From Polytrichum commune (taxonomy: Eukaryota > Streptophyta > Polytrichopsida > Polytrichales > Polytrichaceae), in assembly GCA_950295325.1 (NCBI GenBank), contig OX485808.1:17938527-18002526 (forward strand): a stretch of DNA of 64,000 bases. Direction: 5' to 3'. The stretch's first letter is position 1. Each line of letters starts with the position of its first letter. This document shows, one piece after another, positions 25,236 to 38,205 of this stretch. The position numbers and the translations under genes are program-made. The notes beneath the pieces are model-generated. The model did not search any database and was not told where the DNA came from. It was given only the letters and a program-made list of their open reading frames with translations.

Positions 25236-27560
25236 GTGTTCATAAGATGACGAAAATAAAACAATGAAGATAGAATAGAAAACATAGAACAAAAAATATT
25301 TAAATATAAATATTTATTTTTTAGGTAATATAATATAAGGTATAAATAAGTGATATGTTATTTGGAATTAGACTTGTGGGACAACGTTATGAATGGGGTG
25401 TACTCAGAAAATCATAAGTTTCTGACTATAGCCTATTTGGATTATTGTAATAATTTATCCTCGTCACATGGTGTATATTAATTATTTTAAACTAAAATTT
25501 ATTATATTATATTATATTATATTATGATAATAATGAATTGATTTTTTTAGTTCACCGATTTATCATAAGGTGATATATATTATTTTGACATATTACAAAT
25601 GTTTGAGCGATCACACCCGTGCAAAATAAATGAATTATGAACAAAAAAAATGTTCATGACAATACGTCATAATTATATATTATACACATTGATATCTAGC
25701 GATATTTATCAAAATAACCATGTGGAATTCAAAGCCACATCATGGCCTTGAAAATAACTAATGGGAGGTTAGAAAATAGGCTTAGAGCATCCAAGGCCAT
25801 ATCATTGCCCGTTGCCAAGTAATTAATATTTACAAAATAGCTATGAGGGAGAAAATAGGTCTTACATGCCAACTCGGAGGTGTTTCACTACAGTAAGCTC
25901 CATCCAAGCTTCTTGTTGGACTCATCCGATTTTTGTTACCGGATGACTTTACTTGAGTGCCACGAATCCGTGGCCCAAGATCATGGGTCCCCCACCAAGT
26001 CACAGAATATTACTCAACAATGTGGGCCCTTAGAATATGATAGTAAGATGTTGGGAGTTTAATTTAAATCTAAGTTTCCCTGCGTAGCTTTTTGAGCATC
26101 TCACTATTATATTTTGAGAGCCCACAGTACGAGAGTTGTACACTAAGTAATGTTGTGCATGGTTCTTCAATTGAAAGCCACCAGAATAATTGCACTTCAT
26201 TTTAAGTTTTTTACTTTTTTGTAACCACATAACATTATTTAGCATGAAGAAATTATTCTATAGAGCTAGCTGTGATTCTTTAATCTTACCATGTGATCCT
26301 GTAGTTTTCAGACTGAATCTGAGTGAGCACAACAATATCAAACCAAATATGAGTGAACACAACTCATCTATTGAGTTATGCTATGCGACCCATTTACCAC
26401 CCTAAAATTATTTAAACATGCAATATATATTAATGAATAAAAAGCATGTGAGCATGATCTCGTAGCTTTAAAAACAACATTTTGCTCAAAGTTGACATAA
26501 TCTGGTTAGATTAATTTAAGGTATTATGTAATTATGAGTCACAGTCCACTATTCTTGGGTGGCTTCCAAGTCACAAAAACACTACAATGTTTATGGCATT
26601 TAGTGTCATGTTCACTATTTGCGGAGGGCCTAAACTAGATGCCTAGAGGTCTCAATGTGTCATGCTCGCTAATTGCAAAAGTGATTCCATTTGTCAACAC
26701 AAATAACTTCTTTAAGTGAAAACATATCTACATTATGACATTTAGAGTAGCACATTGGGATACAGTAGATGATAGTCTTGTGTTTTAGTATGCAAGGGGT
26801 AGATATTTTTGAGTGTACTAATGGAAAGTGTCATTTGTTTACATTTTAGTATGCAAGAGAAAGATATTCTTGAGCATACTAATGGCAAGTGTCATATGTG
26901 TACATTGTAGTCAACTTGTAGACCATTACGTAACATAGGCATGCACCTCATGACACTATTCAACATGCTCATGCCAAGATATTAGTAAGTGCACTTGAAG
27001 GCCAAGTGTCATGGGTAGACATTTATGGTGAAGTTGTTAATCATCAATGCAACCTAGCAAAATAGGATAAATGACACTATTATGCATGAGACACTAAATA
27101 CCTTAAATGATGTAGCCCAATCTTTGTATGTTGGTATTGTTTCTCTCCGAATGAACCTAATCTAACCTTACTACTGGCAACACCACTGGATTTGCTGGCA
27201 CTATCACTTGACTAAGATTGGGAATGACAAAAGTGATAGTTAAGATCAACTTGTCTAGCACATGATCGGCACATGTGAATAACTAGGATTTATGTGTATT
27301 AGATTTATGCATGAATTTTGGACACTTCCAACTACCAATATCGAATACACTAAATCACAAAACTACACAAATATGGCGGTTGGTGAAAATGGAATACAAA
27401 CATCTGAAGTGGTGGTTGTTGTGTCCTTGGGGGGTGGATTGTTCATAACATGTATGAACTAACATAAGTGTAAGAAAGGGTATTATTTGAGGCAATAGTG
27501 AACATAATATACATAAGGAAGAGGTATTATGTTTTCTCTAGTTTGTACATCTAAAAAGGC

Positions 27561-28687
27561 AAAACTTGTTTTGGAAGCAAGGTAGATGTACAAAATGGGC
27601 CCTAGGACTTAGAGAATTGTTTTGACAATAGATGTATTAGTTTCATCCAATTCACGTTTTCATTCTTTGTTGTCATATGGTCAAAGTTCTCAATGACTAC
27701 CATGTGTTTTCTTATTAGGGTTTGGATTTGCGTTCTAGGTTTTGACAAACAAGAGGCTCTTGGAATGCTCATTAGCTTTCTTGAGTTATTCTCTCCACTT
27801 TGTGGCTAAGTTATTGTGCTTTTGTCTTTGTTTGTTTGATATAATTATTGAGTTATATGTTATGGATGAGAATGGCTTTTTCAAAGGGAAGTGAAAGTGG
27901 ATTTCATGTGTAATAAAGGCAAAATTAATTCACGATATATATGTAATGGAGGCATTTATTTATGGACAAGTGGTGAGTCCAAATGTACTTAAAATGTCAG
28001 TTCTAATTTATGTCCCACTCATGCTCAAGCTTTTGATCATGTTGAATATAAAATTAGCTAGAAAAGAAACTTGTGAATCTCATTTGAACTAGAAATTACT
28101 CGAGGAGAGGTTTTAGATCAAAAACTCGTTCAAGTACAGTTGATACTTTGAAGCAAGATTGTGAATCCATGAAATAACTCAAGTTTCGAATTGTCTCAAG
28201 TTACATTTTTCTATATATTTTTTATTTTTTTTTGTAGAAATTGGCTTCAAAGATCCCAAATTGGTTTAGTGACACGCATTTGAAATGACTTAATCACAAA
28301 CCTATAGAATGCACATATTTTTAACAAGAATGGATGAGAGGTATATTTGCATGTATCAATTCCTCTCACCATGAAAGAGTGAAGGGCACAACTTTCAATT
28401 AGCCCTCACTATGACACTCGCACGTAAAAACGTGCATAAGTTTGTGAATGGGTCCAAAAATATTTGGCCTTTTGCATTTGACAGATACTAAAGCACCTTG
28501 TAAAACTTACATTGTATAAAAATTTAAGCCAAGAAAAGAAAAGAAAAGGGAATAAAAAAAAAACAAAAAACTCCAGTAACAAGGTACCGGCATGAATACG
28601 AGCTCATTGGCCATGTGTTGATTACGGTGTCCCGTGATGTAGTATAGGGTGTTATGCCTCCTTTGGGAAGTGCGCTCTTGTGTTGTA
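27561..28687. other. Non-coding interval
   Basis: AT-rich; continues the TIR family whose left end is at about 27,436, then unassigned DNA. No supported gene. Confidence 0.35.
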
Positions 28688-29085
28688 CTAGTTAATCCAT
28701 TTCATAACATGGGTTTGTTTATTATCGAATTTTCTTTTATTGAGGATGAGGTATGTGATGTATTTGAGGGCATACTAGTCTATGTTTTTCATGAGGGTTT
28801 TAATATTGGCTATTGAGACTTTCAATTTGTTTAGTTGATCAATGGAGTGTTTGTGGATAGCGCCTCTTACTCTAGCAATGATGGTAATGAGGGGGTTGAT
28901 CTTCCATCCATTGTTTTGTATAGTGTTGATTAGTGGGTTGTACTTGGTGTGTTTGTGCTTGAGGGCTTGTTCGGGGAATCTATTGTGGCAATATGTGAAT
29001 TCGATGAATTGGACTGTGTGTTCGAGGGGAGGTGATATAGGTGTTTTTGTTTGGTTTGGGGCTCCGATGATGTACAGAAAACTTT
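28688..29085 (-). pseudogene. C-terminal relic of a reverse-transcriptase (non-LTR type) open reading frame
   Basis: Minus-strand translation gives about 130 codons with few stops: FLYIIGAPNQTKTPI, then KYNPLINTIQNNGWKINPLI, ARVRGAIHKHSIDQL, KTLMKNI, an in-frame TAG, YALKYITYLILNKRK, and a TAG at 28,688-28,690. The order 'KY...L...GW.......G.RG.I...S...L', then a closing basic LNKRK, matches the region C-terminal to the reverse transcriptase domain in some eukaryotic retroelements. I know this pattern from memory and have not searched it. The internal stop and the upstream TAA (about 29,086) mark a dead fragment. No polymerase core (YADD) is present. Confidence 0.5.
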
Positions 29086-30894
29086 AAGCCACATAGAAGT
29101 TAAATCATTCATCATATACAAGAAATAGTAGTATGTGCCCGTGAAGTTGTCTAGGACATGATGGGCACATGTACTATAGAGGGCTCTCTATTCCGATAGA
29201 TAATAAATCTTTTTCCCCCAAGTTTTTCCATGTGTCAATCATACATTTGTTGAGACCCTCTTGAATCCACGTGGAAACTACGTCTAGCACTCGTTAAGAT
29301 GAAAGAGAGCGTCCTCTACGGTACTAAGTTATAGCATAGTGTAATTTCAAGTATAGAGTGACACTAAATACCATTAACATTGTAGTTCACTTAACAATTG
29401 GCATTTTATGGGGTCATGGCACACTCATCCATTTTGAAGGTGAAAAAGAAAATGAAGTATTTTATAGATTAGACCTTTATTACAAGACTGACATTTGAGA
29501 CCTAGAACTAGTCTAGTCGGACCTAGTTGTGATGAAATGAAATCGATTTTAAAGTCCAAAAAGCCAAAAAAGGTTGGTGGGACTGAAGTAGATCATGATG
29601 GGTTCAAACTAGCTAATTCCCTAGAGTGGCGGTGTGGTAGCTCTAAGCCAAAATTTTAGGCTAATAGTTTCACTAAAGACATTTTGGTGATATGTAGATG
29701 GAAATTATACCTCAATGGATGAAGTAGTGAACTATGGACGGAGTTAGGTGGTTACAACTGTAATCATGGGCCTAGAAGCTCGTAGTCAGTTAGAACTATC
29801 TTTTTCCTCCTCTTGCCATAAAGAGGTAAAGGGAGGAGACAAAGACATGCATTTCTTAAGCAACTTGACCTCATTGTTGAACCTAGCGAGACATGTCTCC
29901 CTCGACATAGTGATTATGCAAGGACCATAGTTAAATTATTTTCTTTGAACAAGTTAACAATTGCCACAAGAATTGTGGAATTGTAGAAAACAACTTTGTG
30001 ATGATTTTTTTTGTTTTTTTGTTTTGGTTTTTTGAGTATGAGTTATATAAGGGTTATTGAAGTTCAATGAAATTGCTTTCTTGTTATGATTGAGTTATGT
30101 AATATCGAGGGCTATTGTCCCTTTGTTGTGATAGCTTGGAGTGAGTTTGAAACTAACACTATATTAGGGAATTTGAGACCTTTCTTTGGCATTTAGAGAC
30201 ATTTACATATATAAGAACATATAAATATTAGGGAAAGGAGTGTGAAACTCAAACATGCGAACATTTAAGAGGGGTGATCTACATCAATCCATGCACACAT
30301 GAAATCATAACTCGATCAAGAACTCATATTAGGATGGTTTTGGTAGGACAACCCAAACATGAGACAATATTGGAAGAAAAAGGAGACAATGTCATTCATA
30401 TTACAAGAACGATTTGTGACTGGATACGTCTATGTACATACCAATGGTAGCAACAACAAAGGTAAAGGAGCCACTCACAACTATAATCCCAACACAAAAA
30501 CATGCACTACTTTGCTTGTAATTCAACCTTGTGCTTTTCAACTAACAAACTTTCTCCTGCCAATGGGCTTTGTTCAACCCACGAAGCTGATGTCTTCAGA
30601 GTCACAATGTGCTCATCTGCAGGGACCTTACCACGTACACAGAACGGTCGATGAATCTCCTGCAACTATCTGTTTGGCAGATACATTTTGCATCTCGGAG
30701 GCCTTTTGGATGCTCTAAGTGCAATCCTTTTGGTGCTTCTATTGTTCTCTTTTCATCTCTCACTCCATCTATAAATTGCGCAGAAGTAATCAATCTATTA
30801 CCATTGGCTCCACCTAGACCCACAACCCCACTCTCTCCAGCTGGGTGCCCATCATTGTGAGCCTTGTGTAGCCTTCATCAAATTGCAGGCAAAA
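29086..30894. other. Non-coding interval
   Basis: No supported gene or TIR pair. T-rich simple sequence near 30,003-30,035. Confidence 0.35.
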
Positions 30895-31020
30895 ACTGCA
30901 GGTAATATACGTGAGCTATAAGGAAATTTGCATTGGAAACCCAAACGACAGGGTTATCTGCACACGAGCTCACGAAACTGACAAAAATTTGATTATGACT
31001 TCCACATGATCAACGTGTTG

Positions 31021-34000
31021 TCACATTAGCATTTTATGTAGACTAAGTGTATTGGATGTCATTTTCAAAGAGCTGCAAAATTTTGAATCGATGTTGGTGC
31101 ACCGGTGAATTGGCATGTAGAGCTGCTCCCATCCATCCATATCGGATCAGTATTGGAGGTGCTACAGCTTGCATAGACCCATTGCAAAGACGATTTTAGC
31201 ACAAAATTGTAAATTTTGCAAAGGAATTGCTGGGAAGCTTGCAGTATCAGTTTGGCATTCGTTATGTGACTTCAGGTTATCAAGCGGAAGATCCTTTGAA
31301 TTTCCTTTGGGAGTACTCATTAATGTTGAGCATGCTCAAAGGTTAATATCACACCACTAAACAAAGCTAGGTTGACAAACCAGGGAATCACTGCATGAGC
31401 TTTTTCTTCGGTGAATTTAGACTTCAATGAAGGTAGCTTCAATTTATAAAATGTCGGATCTCAACTATTCAGATCTTGCTCCGTACTGCATTAGAAACTA
31501 GCTGCTCATTGCTGATCGAATTCGTGTCAAATGTTGACAATGGCCACTTCACTGACCTCCAATATGCAGCATCAGACATTCGACAAAGGTTTAATTGTGC
31601 TGATGATAATTGAAGGCATTTCACCCCAGCTTTGCACTTCTTCCCGCACCTGCCACAGTTGTACCAATCATGGCGACCAGTGTTCTTAAAGTGGACTTTT
31701 TAAAGGGGGCATTCACCACAATTCAACGGGTCACCTGACCCTGCAATGAAGATGCATTTGCCTTGACAGCAATTGTAAACATTTCACTGTGGATGCTTTA
31801 ATTTTAAACATTCTTCTGGTTTGTTGTCAACACCACTTTTCATCTCAGGCACCTTAGGGCGCACTCATTTGCAGTTTTGCAAAATGGCTTCATCATAGCT
31901 GGATGGGGGAATGCTCAATTTTGAGGAACTGGGTGGAAATTCGTTGGCCACCTTCTAGGATGCAAAAATTGCTGTGTTTGCTAGAACATTTCTCCTCTCA
32001 ATCACCTATTAAACCTAACCTGCAACTTGCACATCAGTTAATGCATGGCAACTTCCAGGTTTGAAGGTGGATTTACACATTAACTTGTCCTGTAGTTTCC
32101 AAGAGGTAAGGTAACATAGACGAGCCTATGTATTACAGTTACTTCTGAAAAGTTTAGCCCCTGTGAAGTGCAATTAATCAAGGGTAAAAACCCAGGCGAT
32201 TACCAAGTCTTGTACGAATCAAATGTCATAAAATTGAGATTAAGGTGATTAGCCCTTGAGGTTTTGAGGTGGTTTACACATTAAATTGTCTTCTAGTGGC
32301 CGAGAGGTAAGGTGACATAGCTGAGCCTACGTATTAAAGTTAGTTCCAAAGTGCAATAAATCAAGGGTGAAAATCTAGGCGATTAGTAAATCTTGTACGA
32401 ATCCAATCTCATCAAACAAGATTAAGGTGACTAAACTTCAATTTGTGGAGAATTTTCAAAGAGTGTACATGCAACCTTTCTAAGTGGTTACATAGGTGTG
32501 TCTAAAGTGGTTGCCGTTAGCATTGAGCAAGTGTTGAACAATGATTTCTTGGCTATCCCAACCAATGGTCCACCATTGTGTTAATCCTTGGAGTAATATT
32601 AGAATTAGTAATATTTAGGAGAATATTGAACCATGTTGCACTCAAAAATAGGTGGTTGAATAAGATTGATATATGAATAAGACATGTCTATCTTAAAATC
32701 ATACTCTGTCAACATTGTGAAACAAGAGCAAAATTGTTTATAGTGAAGCAAGCAAAGAGGAGGGTTATGCTTAGTATGTGTAAGGTGTGTATTAGTATTA
32801 AATTCAAGGTATGTTTAGTATTCAAGACTTGTTAATTGAATACTAAACACACCTTAAGTAAATTTTCAGGCTTAAGCATGTTTAGTAATATGTCCAAAGT
32901 GGGCACTAAGCATCAGAAGCAGGTCCAATAGCTTCAAAGGTTACATGGGCCTCTTTATCATTCTATATTGAATTGCGTTTCAGATATTGTGTTCATAATG
33001 TGCACTCAATGAGGTTCTGAACATCAAGCATCCCCACAGGCGGCCATAGAAGGACTATTTGTGGTTGATGTATCCTACTTAATTTCACTATGCTGATTCA
33101 GGTGTCCAATACTAAATCCAGGTTAGATCTACTTTAAGAGATATTTTCGAGCGTTAAGGAGTTCTCAATGTTTTCACCTTCAACCTACATGGCCACCTTG
33201 ATTTCTGCAGTCAGAGAACACAAGGGTTTCCAAAGGTGAAATATTACAGAAGTGTGAGCGAGCAAAACACAAACCTTATTCCAGAATAGCAGCCTCAGAA
33301 AGAAGTTTTAATGCAAACATTATCTCAATGTAATCTCCTCAAGTCCTGCTCTTGAACACCACAAACAGCGACCCCAACCGTGAAACCAATATGAGTGAAA
33401 CTGATGGATCAATGGCTACTGTTTCAATGCTCTGTACTGTAGAAAATATTGTACAAATCTCCTGCTACATGGGTGCCAAAATATTAAGCCAAAACATGGG
33501 CACCATGGTCCAAAATGCTTTTTTTGGCTTCAGGCGTGAGGACCTATGATCGGGGAGAACTGGCAGTTAGTTACAGATCAACCGGTTGAGTTTGAGAAAT
33601 AACCAGTTGCAGTTCAAGACTACAGGAAAATTACCGATCGTTTTAGAGGAATTTATAGAATATACCCTAATTTAATAAAGGAAAACCGAAGGATGTCAAC
33701 ATGTAACCCGGTTACATGCTTATATAACATTATGATCTCAACCGATTATGTCCAAAGATCTCCCCAATCACAGGTGAGGACATGGTCATTAAGGTTCATT
33801 GAAAGCTTAAAGCTTTAAAATCTCATGGCCCCCTCCCCAAATTATAAGGTTCATTGACCATGCCATCTAGCATGGTCAAAGTTACCCATGAAATAAAGAG
33901 TTTTGATTGGAGGATTGCTAAGATTTTCAATGAAATTGCAATGAACGTGCAAATTGCACACATTTTCACCCTCTCAAGGAAACATCCCGAGAGCTTGTGG

Positions 34001-34938
34001 GGGTCCATGATGGAAGGGAGCAATATGGGCAAACAAAAATGCTTGCCAACACCTCCCATGGAACTTGATGCTTATATAGCCATCTCCAAAAGAATGTCTT
34101 AGTTTGTCACTTTTAGTCTCAAAACCTGTGATCCTAACTTCGCCAAATTTGGTAGCATATAAATCAAATCAATCTAAGGTAGACAACCCATACTCAACTA
34201 CTTTTCTTTTTTAGGATAACAAGAACAGATACCAAAACGACATGTGTGTTCAAAAGAGATTGGATTGTGTGCACAAAATGTGATAACCATTAGGCTCAAT
34301 AGCTGCCAACATAATTGGGAGGACCCAAATGACCATTTAATGAGCATGATAATCTTCACTTTGATAATGAATAAGATATGTACATGAGCTCCAAAAATCA
34401 TGAGGAAAGTGGCTACGGTCTCAATTTTGAGCTATTAACCATGTTGTACTAGTCGTGTGTTTCAAACCCTAGGAGAAGTGGGCTAGTTAGTCAACACAAT
34501 GTAACCACTTAACATCCATCTACCATAGACAACTCGCCCACCGGATTCTAGTGGAAATAAGGTCAAAATCGTCCAAATGTAGATGGAAAATGGTGGGGTA
34601 GGGTTTGTATGTGCCAACTACCCACTCTCAGCTTCTTAGATTTGGACCCATCTACTAACCTCCTTCTCCAAATTACCAAGGATGGACCCAATGTGTATTA
34701 TTGGCAAAGTTTTCCCAAGTTTTTGACATTTGACACACAAAAACTTACACCCAAAAAAATACACATTAATTGATACGTGCAACTTAGAATTTGACATGTA
34801 GTGTAACTTGTGAAGAAAAAAACACCACACATCAATTGACACATTAGAAATTGAAATGGCATGTACTATTAGACATGTGACATTGAGGTGACAATGTGGC
34901 ATGCCCTTCTCTGGGCTCATGTGCTAGGAGCTATAGCC
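31021..34938. other. 3.9-kb stretch present only in copy 2
   Basis: It interrupts the duplicated block. It contains a tandem, tRNA-promoter-like repeat (32,062-32,450) and a 48-bp segment (33,569-33,616) that also occurs inside CACTA-like copy A (8,259-8,306; shared GTTGAGTTTGAGAAATAAC). No supported gene. Terminal repeats that would define the insert were not found. Confidence 0.45.
32062..32450. repeat. Tandem 200-bp repeat with tRNA-promoter-like boxes
   Basis: Two copies, offset by about 202 bp (GGTGG...TTTACACATTAA at 32,066 and 32,268). The second reads TGGCCGAGAGGTAAGG, close to a tRNA-Ser/Leu A box, and about 100 bp later GTACGAATCC, close to a B box. The first copy has weaker versions of both. 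This may be a dimeric SINE-like element; the A-B spacing is longer than in a normal tRNA. Confidence 0.4.
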
Positions 34939-35485
34939 CTCCGCACTCTTGCCCCTTCCTCCTCCGCCATAGCCACCGCCCAACCAACCAAGCAAACACC
35001 GTTGCAAAACCGCACCTATACTTTCGTACTCAAAAGCCTGCTCAAAATCAACGCAACCTTCCAAGAGATGAAATGGTGGAACCGGGAACTTGAGTAAGCT
35101 ACATGGGTTTTATTCAGTAACTTTTCTCTTAATTAGACACCTAAATTTGATTGGTGTGTGGTTCATTGAGATCAAAAAACAAACACCATAAAAGCACCTT
35201 TTCAAAGAGATTGGACTACATCTTCAAATTTATAAACTTACTTCACACCTAATAGAGACCACAATTGGGAGGACCATATTTATTATTTTCAGTCACGGAA
35301 TCAACAAACATGCATTTCCGACCATAACCTCATCTAGATAACCGCAACTAAATCATGAGAGATCCGACTGTTACTGATGCTTCAGCGCAGATTTGCTAAT
35401 GCACCACAAGTTTCTTGTGTGATTCGAATCGGTGCAAGTCGGAGAATATGAAATACAAACCCAAGAACACCCACATACCTTATGA

Positions 35486-38205
35486 TCAGGCCCTTGAACG
35501 CCAATCCTGAGCCTGGGAACTCCCAATAAACTTGCTAGGAGCGAGGGAAATCTGGTCAGCGGTGCGTCCTTGTCGCGCCACTGTTAAGTCTACATGTTGG
35601 TATCTGAACCACTGTTGGAGTTTATGGGCCTCCAGAGGTCCCTCTCCCCAATTATTAATGTACAGAACCGCCGACGGAATCATGTGAACAGATTTAGCGG
35701 GCACAACCCATTGGCTGACTTCAGAAAAGAATGTAGTATACACATGATGATGTCTCTGGAAGTGCTTGATGTATTCGTTGCAGATCGTGTCTTTCGGGTT
35801 TACATACAGATGAGGAACGTAGCCGATTTGAAGCAGCTTCTCGGAGTCTCTTTTCATGTTCTCTGTGTAGGATGACTTGGCGATTATTTGGCGACCCTTC
35901 CTTGACAAATTTTTCATTGGAATCTTACATTTATTAGCCACCTTGTCAATACCTGCCCTTATGTTCCAGGTGTTCTTCATGCCATAACCGTGGAGCACTC
36001 TATTCCCTATATCGCCCACACCGTTGAGGGCACCCCGCATTGCTTTACTTGCTAGTCTATCAACGGTCAAGTAGGGGGGATTGAAGAGGTGGGGGTTGAT
36101 CACAACACCGTCATCAATCGCAAGGGAACGAGTAGCAATAAGGGCGAGTGCAGCTCCCAGCGAGTGACCAGCAACCCATATATCGTGAGATATATCGTGA
36201 GGGTTGTACTTACAAATGATTGCCCGCAACAAACGCATCACTGCAGACAACGCCTCCCCTAAATGCAAGACCTCACCAGCAATCTTGATGTCGTTCATTA
36301 TGTCATCGTAACGAGAGCGTATTGTACCTCGGATAGCGAACAAATACTTAGGCAATCCCACACGTATGAACTGGTCCGGTGTGCCTTCAACTCTCATCCG
36401 AACGTGCGGGGGAGCCTGCACCGAATTGCAAAAGAAATCAGTCCACATGGCACCCTTAAGAATCCTTGGACCAGGAACAATTAGCCGCTGCAAGGTAGGC
36501 TTCGGACGTAGAGAGTGACATGCAAACAGATTAGAGTGAGGAAATTACTGCAGTTTAAAACGAGGAAGACTGATATTCTAGGCTTCAAGGGACAGGGAGG
36601 AACTGCATTTTGAACAGTGCGAGTGTTTTATTTTTCCAAGGGTCGTTTACACTGACGTGGTGGTTGGATCTGGGGCTGTCACTGGCTGTGGTTATAATTT
36701 ACTTATCTTCTTCTTTTGTTCTACTTAAAAGATGGTACAGTCCACAACCTCCTTCCTTCTACCCTCGTCAACCCCACTACTCCGCATGGCTAAAACCTTT
36801 CGGGAGGACGGTTCATGCTCATCTGGCACCACTCGGAAGCATCAAGACTAAGGTCCCGGGAGAAAGTTGAGGACGGGAAGGGCCACATTCCCACCCGAAC
36901 CTGGCCATGTAGATTGAGGTCGGACACGTTCCCATTCCAACCTCAAAATCTCAATAGAAACGAGGTCGACCTCGGTAAACCCCTCCAACCCTAATAAGAA
37001 GCCATCTATTGTCATCCACAATTGAGAAGCCGTCTATTGTCATCTACTATCGAGATTTTGAGGCTGGGGTTGAGGTTGGGATGGCCTTGCTCTTATCCAC
37101 AACCACCTTACTCGTACAAGCCAGTGTTGGGTGTTCTTTGACAAAGTTCCCGATCCACAATGTGCTTACCTCACATTGAAGGTTATACGGTTAGATGTAA
37201 CGACCCTTTAAACCTCAAGATGAAATCACTTCCTGACGATTTGTATGGACTAGATTACCGTGAGAGGAGAGTGGATGACGAGCTGCGCACTTCCGATCAG
37301 CATATGGACTAATCTTGGAATTATGGATGATTTCACGCCTACACGAATGAAACATCGTGACCAGTTCTCACAACCTGAGGATTGGTAGGAGGAACGGGAG
37401 AGAGCAGGAAGAGGTGAAGAGTTCGGCCGTCGCCGTGAAAGCTTGATCCTCCACAATGCAAGCGGGTACCTACAGGCTGCTTGTGGTGCGATTTGGCTCG
37501 AGTGGTGCGATCTACCCAACGATAGGCCATCCTAATGCCATTGCACAACACACAATGGAAAATACTAATTTTCCGGAGGAATAATGTACCTTCCAGGTGC
37601 CTGATTGTCTGATCTTTCGAAGAACACAACCTGGGCACATTGCAACCTCAACAACCTGCACGATGCAAGCGTGAGCCTACAGGCTTGTGGTGTGATTTGG
37701 CTTGAGACTGGTGCGATCTACCCAACGATGGGCCATCCTAACACCATTTCACAACACAAAATGGAGAAATTTCATTTTTCGGAGGATTAATGTAACTTCC
37801 AGGTACCTGAGTACTGTGTGATCTTTCGAAGAGCACAGCCCGGACACATTTATCTTCAGATTGGCCAAGATCGCCAACACGACAGCGGTCCTCGTGCACC
37901 TGATCGTATATAAGGTTGTCAAATTCAACAATCTCGTAACCCCAATGCGTCCAATGCTGGTCGAAATGTTGGAAATATGGACCCTGCTCCTGCTGCGCAC
38001 ATGTACAACGCTTGTAAACCCCTGTGACGATACACGACAGGAACTGCGAAGCCTCTGTCAGGTCGTTAAAGGTATTGCACTCGTTTTCGTCAAGCATGCG
38101 CTGGTAATTCTTCTCATCGTTCCGACCCCTTTCCCACATTTTGCGTCCCTGCTCCCATGCTCCTGCTCCGATGACCGCGGCCACAGCAATTGATACAAAC
38201 TCCAT
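35486..38205 (-). CDS. Alpha/beta-hydrolase (lipase class 3 fold, At4g10955-like), paralog 2
   Basis: Two exons, 37,807-38,205 (399 nt, ATG at 38,205) and 35,486-36,487, use the same CAG|GTACCT donor and GCAG|CGG acceptor as paralog 1 and give about 466 residues. The N-terminus MEFVSIAVAAVIGAGAWEQG is hydrophobic but differs from paralog 1. Exon 1 encodes SQFLSCIVTGVYKRC and the HWTHWGYEIVEF region; exon 2 has FAIRGT, GHSLG (Ser about 242) and LFNPPYLT. Compared with paralog 1 it has about 13 extra residues before FAIRGT and a 4-residue tandem insertion (PHDISHDIW for PRDIW). The 1.3-kb intron contains a second, partial exon-1-like copy (37,450-37,655). No stop or frameshift is seen in the exons. 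Substrate unknown. Confidence 0.78.
37450..37860 (-). repeat. 207-bp local tandem duplication covering the end of hydrolase exon 1
   Basis: The sequence at about 37,663-37,855 (3' part of exon 1, donor and intron start) is repeated at about 37,456-37,648 in the intron, with an offset of 207 bp. The intronic copy has a decayed donor region (CAGGTGCCTG read in reverse). Paralog 1 has only one copy. Confidence 0.65.

Larger units (their letters stand above)
23705..25972. mobile_element. 2.3-kb TIR insertion with a 14-bp flanking direct repeat
   Basis: Exact 16-bp inverted ends GGATTCGTGGCACTCA (23,709-23,724) and its complement (25,954-25,969) lie just inside an exact 14-bp direct repeat GCCCAAGATCATGG (23,691-23,704 and 25,973-25,986). 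Copy 2 has the uninterrupted site near 47,097-47,112. No transposase frame is seen. Two other elements are nested inside (24,080-24,630 and 24,843-25,235). The superfamily is unclear because 14 bp is longer than usual for TIR transposons. Confidence 0.6.
17620..27560. repeat. Segmental duplication, copy 1
   Basis: This block is colinear with 30,895-31,020 plus 34,939-48,731. Landmarks pair as follows: 17,640-17,765 with 30,900-31,020; 17,773-20,985 with 34,939-38,685; 21,205-21,680 with 41,095-41,575; 21,690-22,190 with 42,435-42,945; 22,200-22,460 with 45,643-46,195; 22,840-23,704 with 46,198-47,115; 25,985-27,560 with 47,115-48,731. It carries the first hydrolase gene. Private insertions in this copy lie at about 22,462-22,838 and 23,705-25,972. 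Confidence 0.8.

Noticed and set aside
28842-29087. Plus-strand 81-residue frame rich in hydrophobic residues
   Set aside because: It is the complement of the reverse-transcriptase relic on the minus strand.
32290-32400. Functional tRNA gene
   Set aside because: A- and B-box-like motifs are about 100 bp apart, and no cloverleaf arms pair around them.
33854-34102. Plus-strand frame of about 80 residues
   Set aside because: The opposite strand is equally open, no motif is recognised, and it lies in unassigned inserted DNA.
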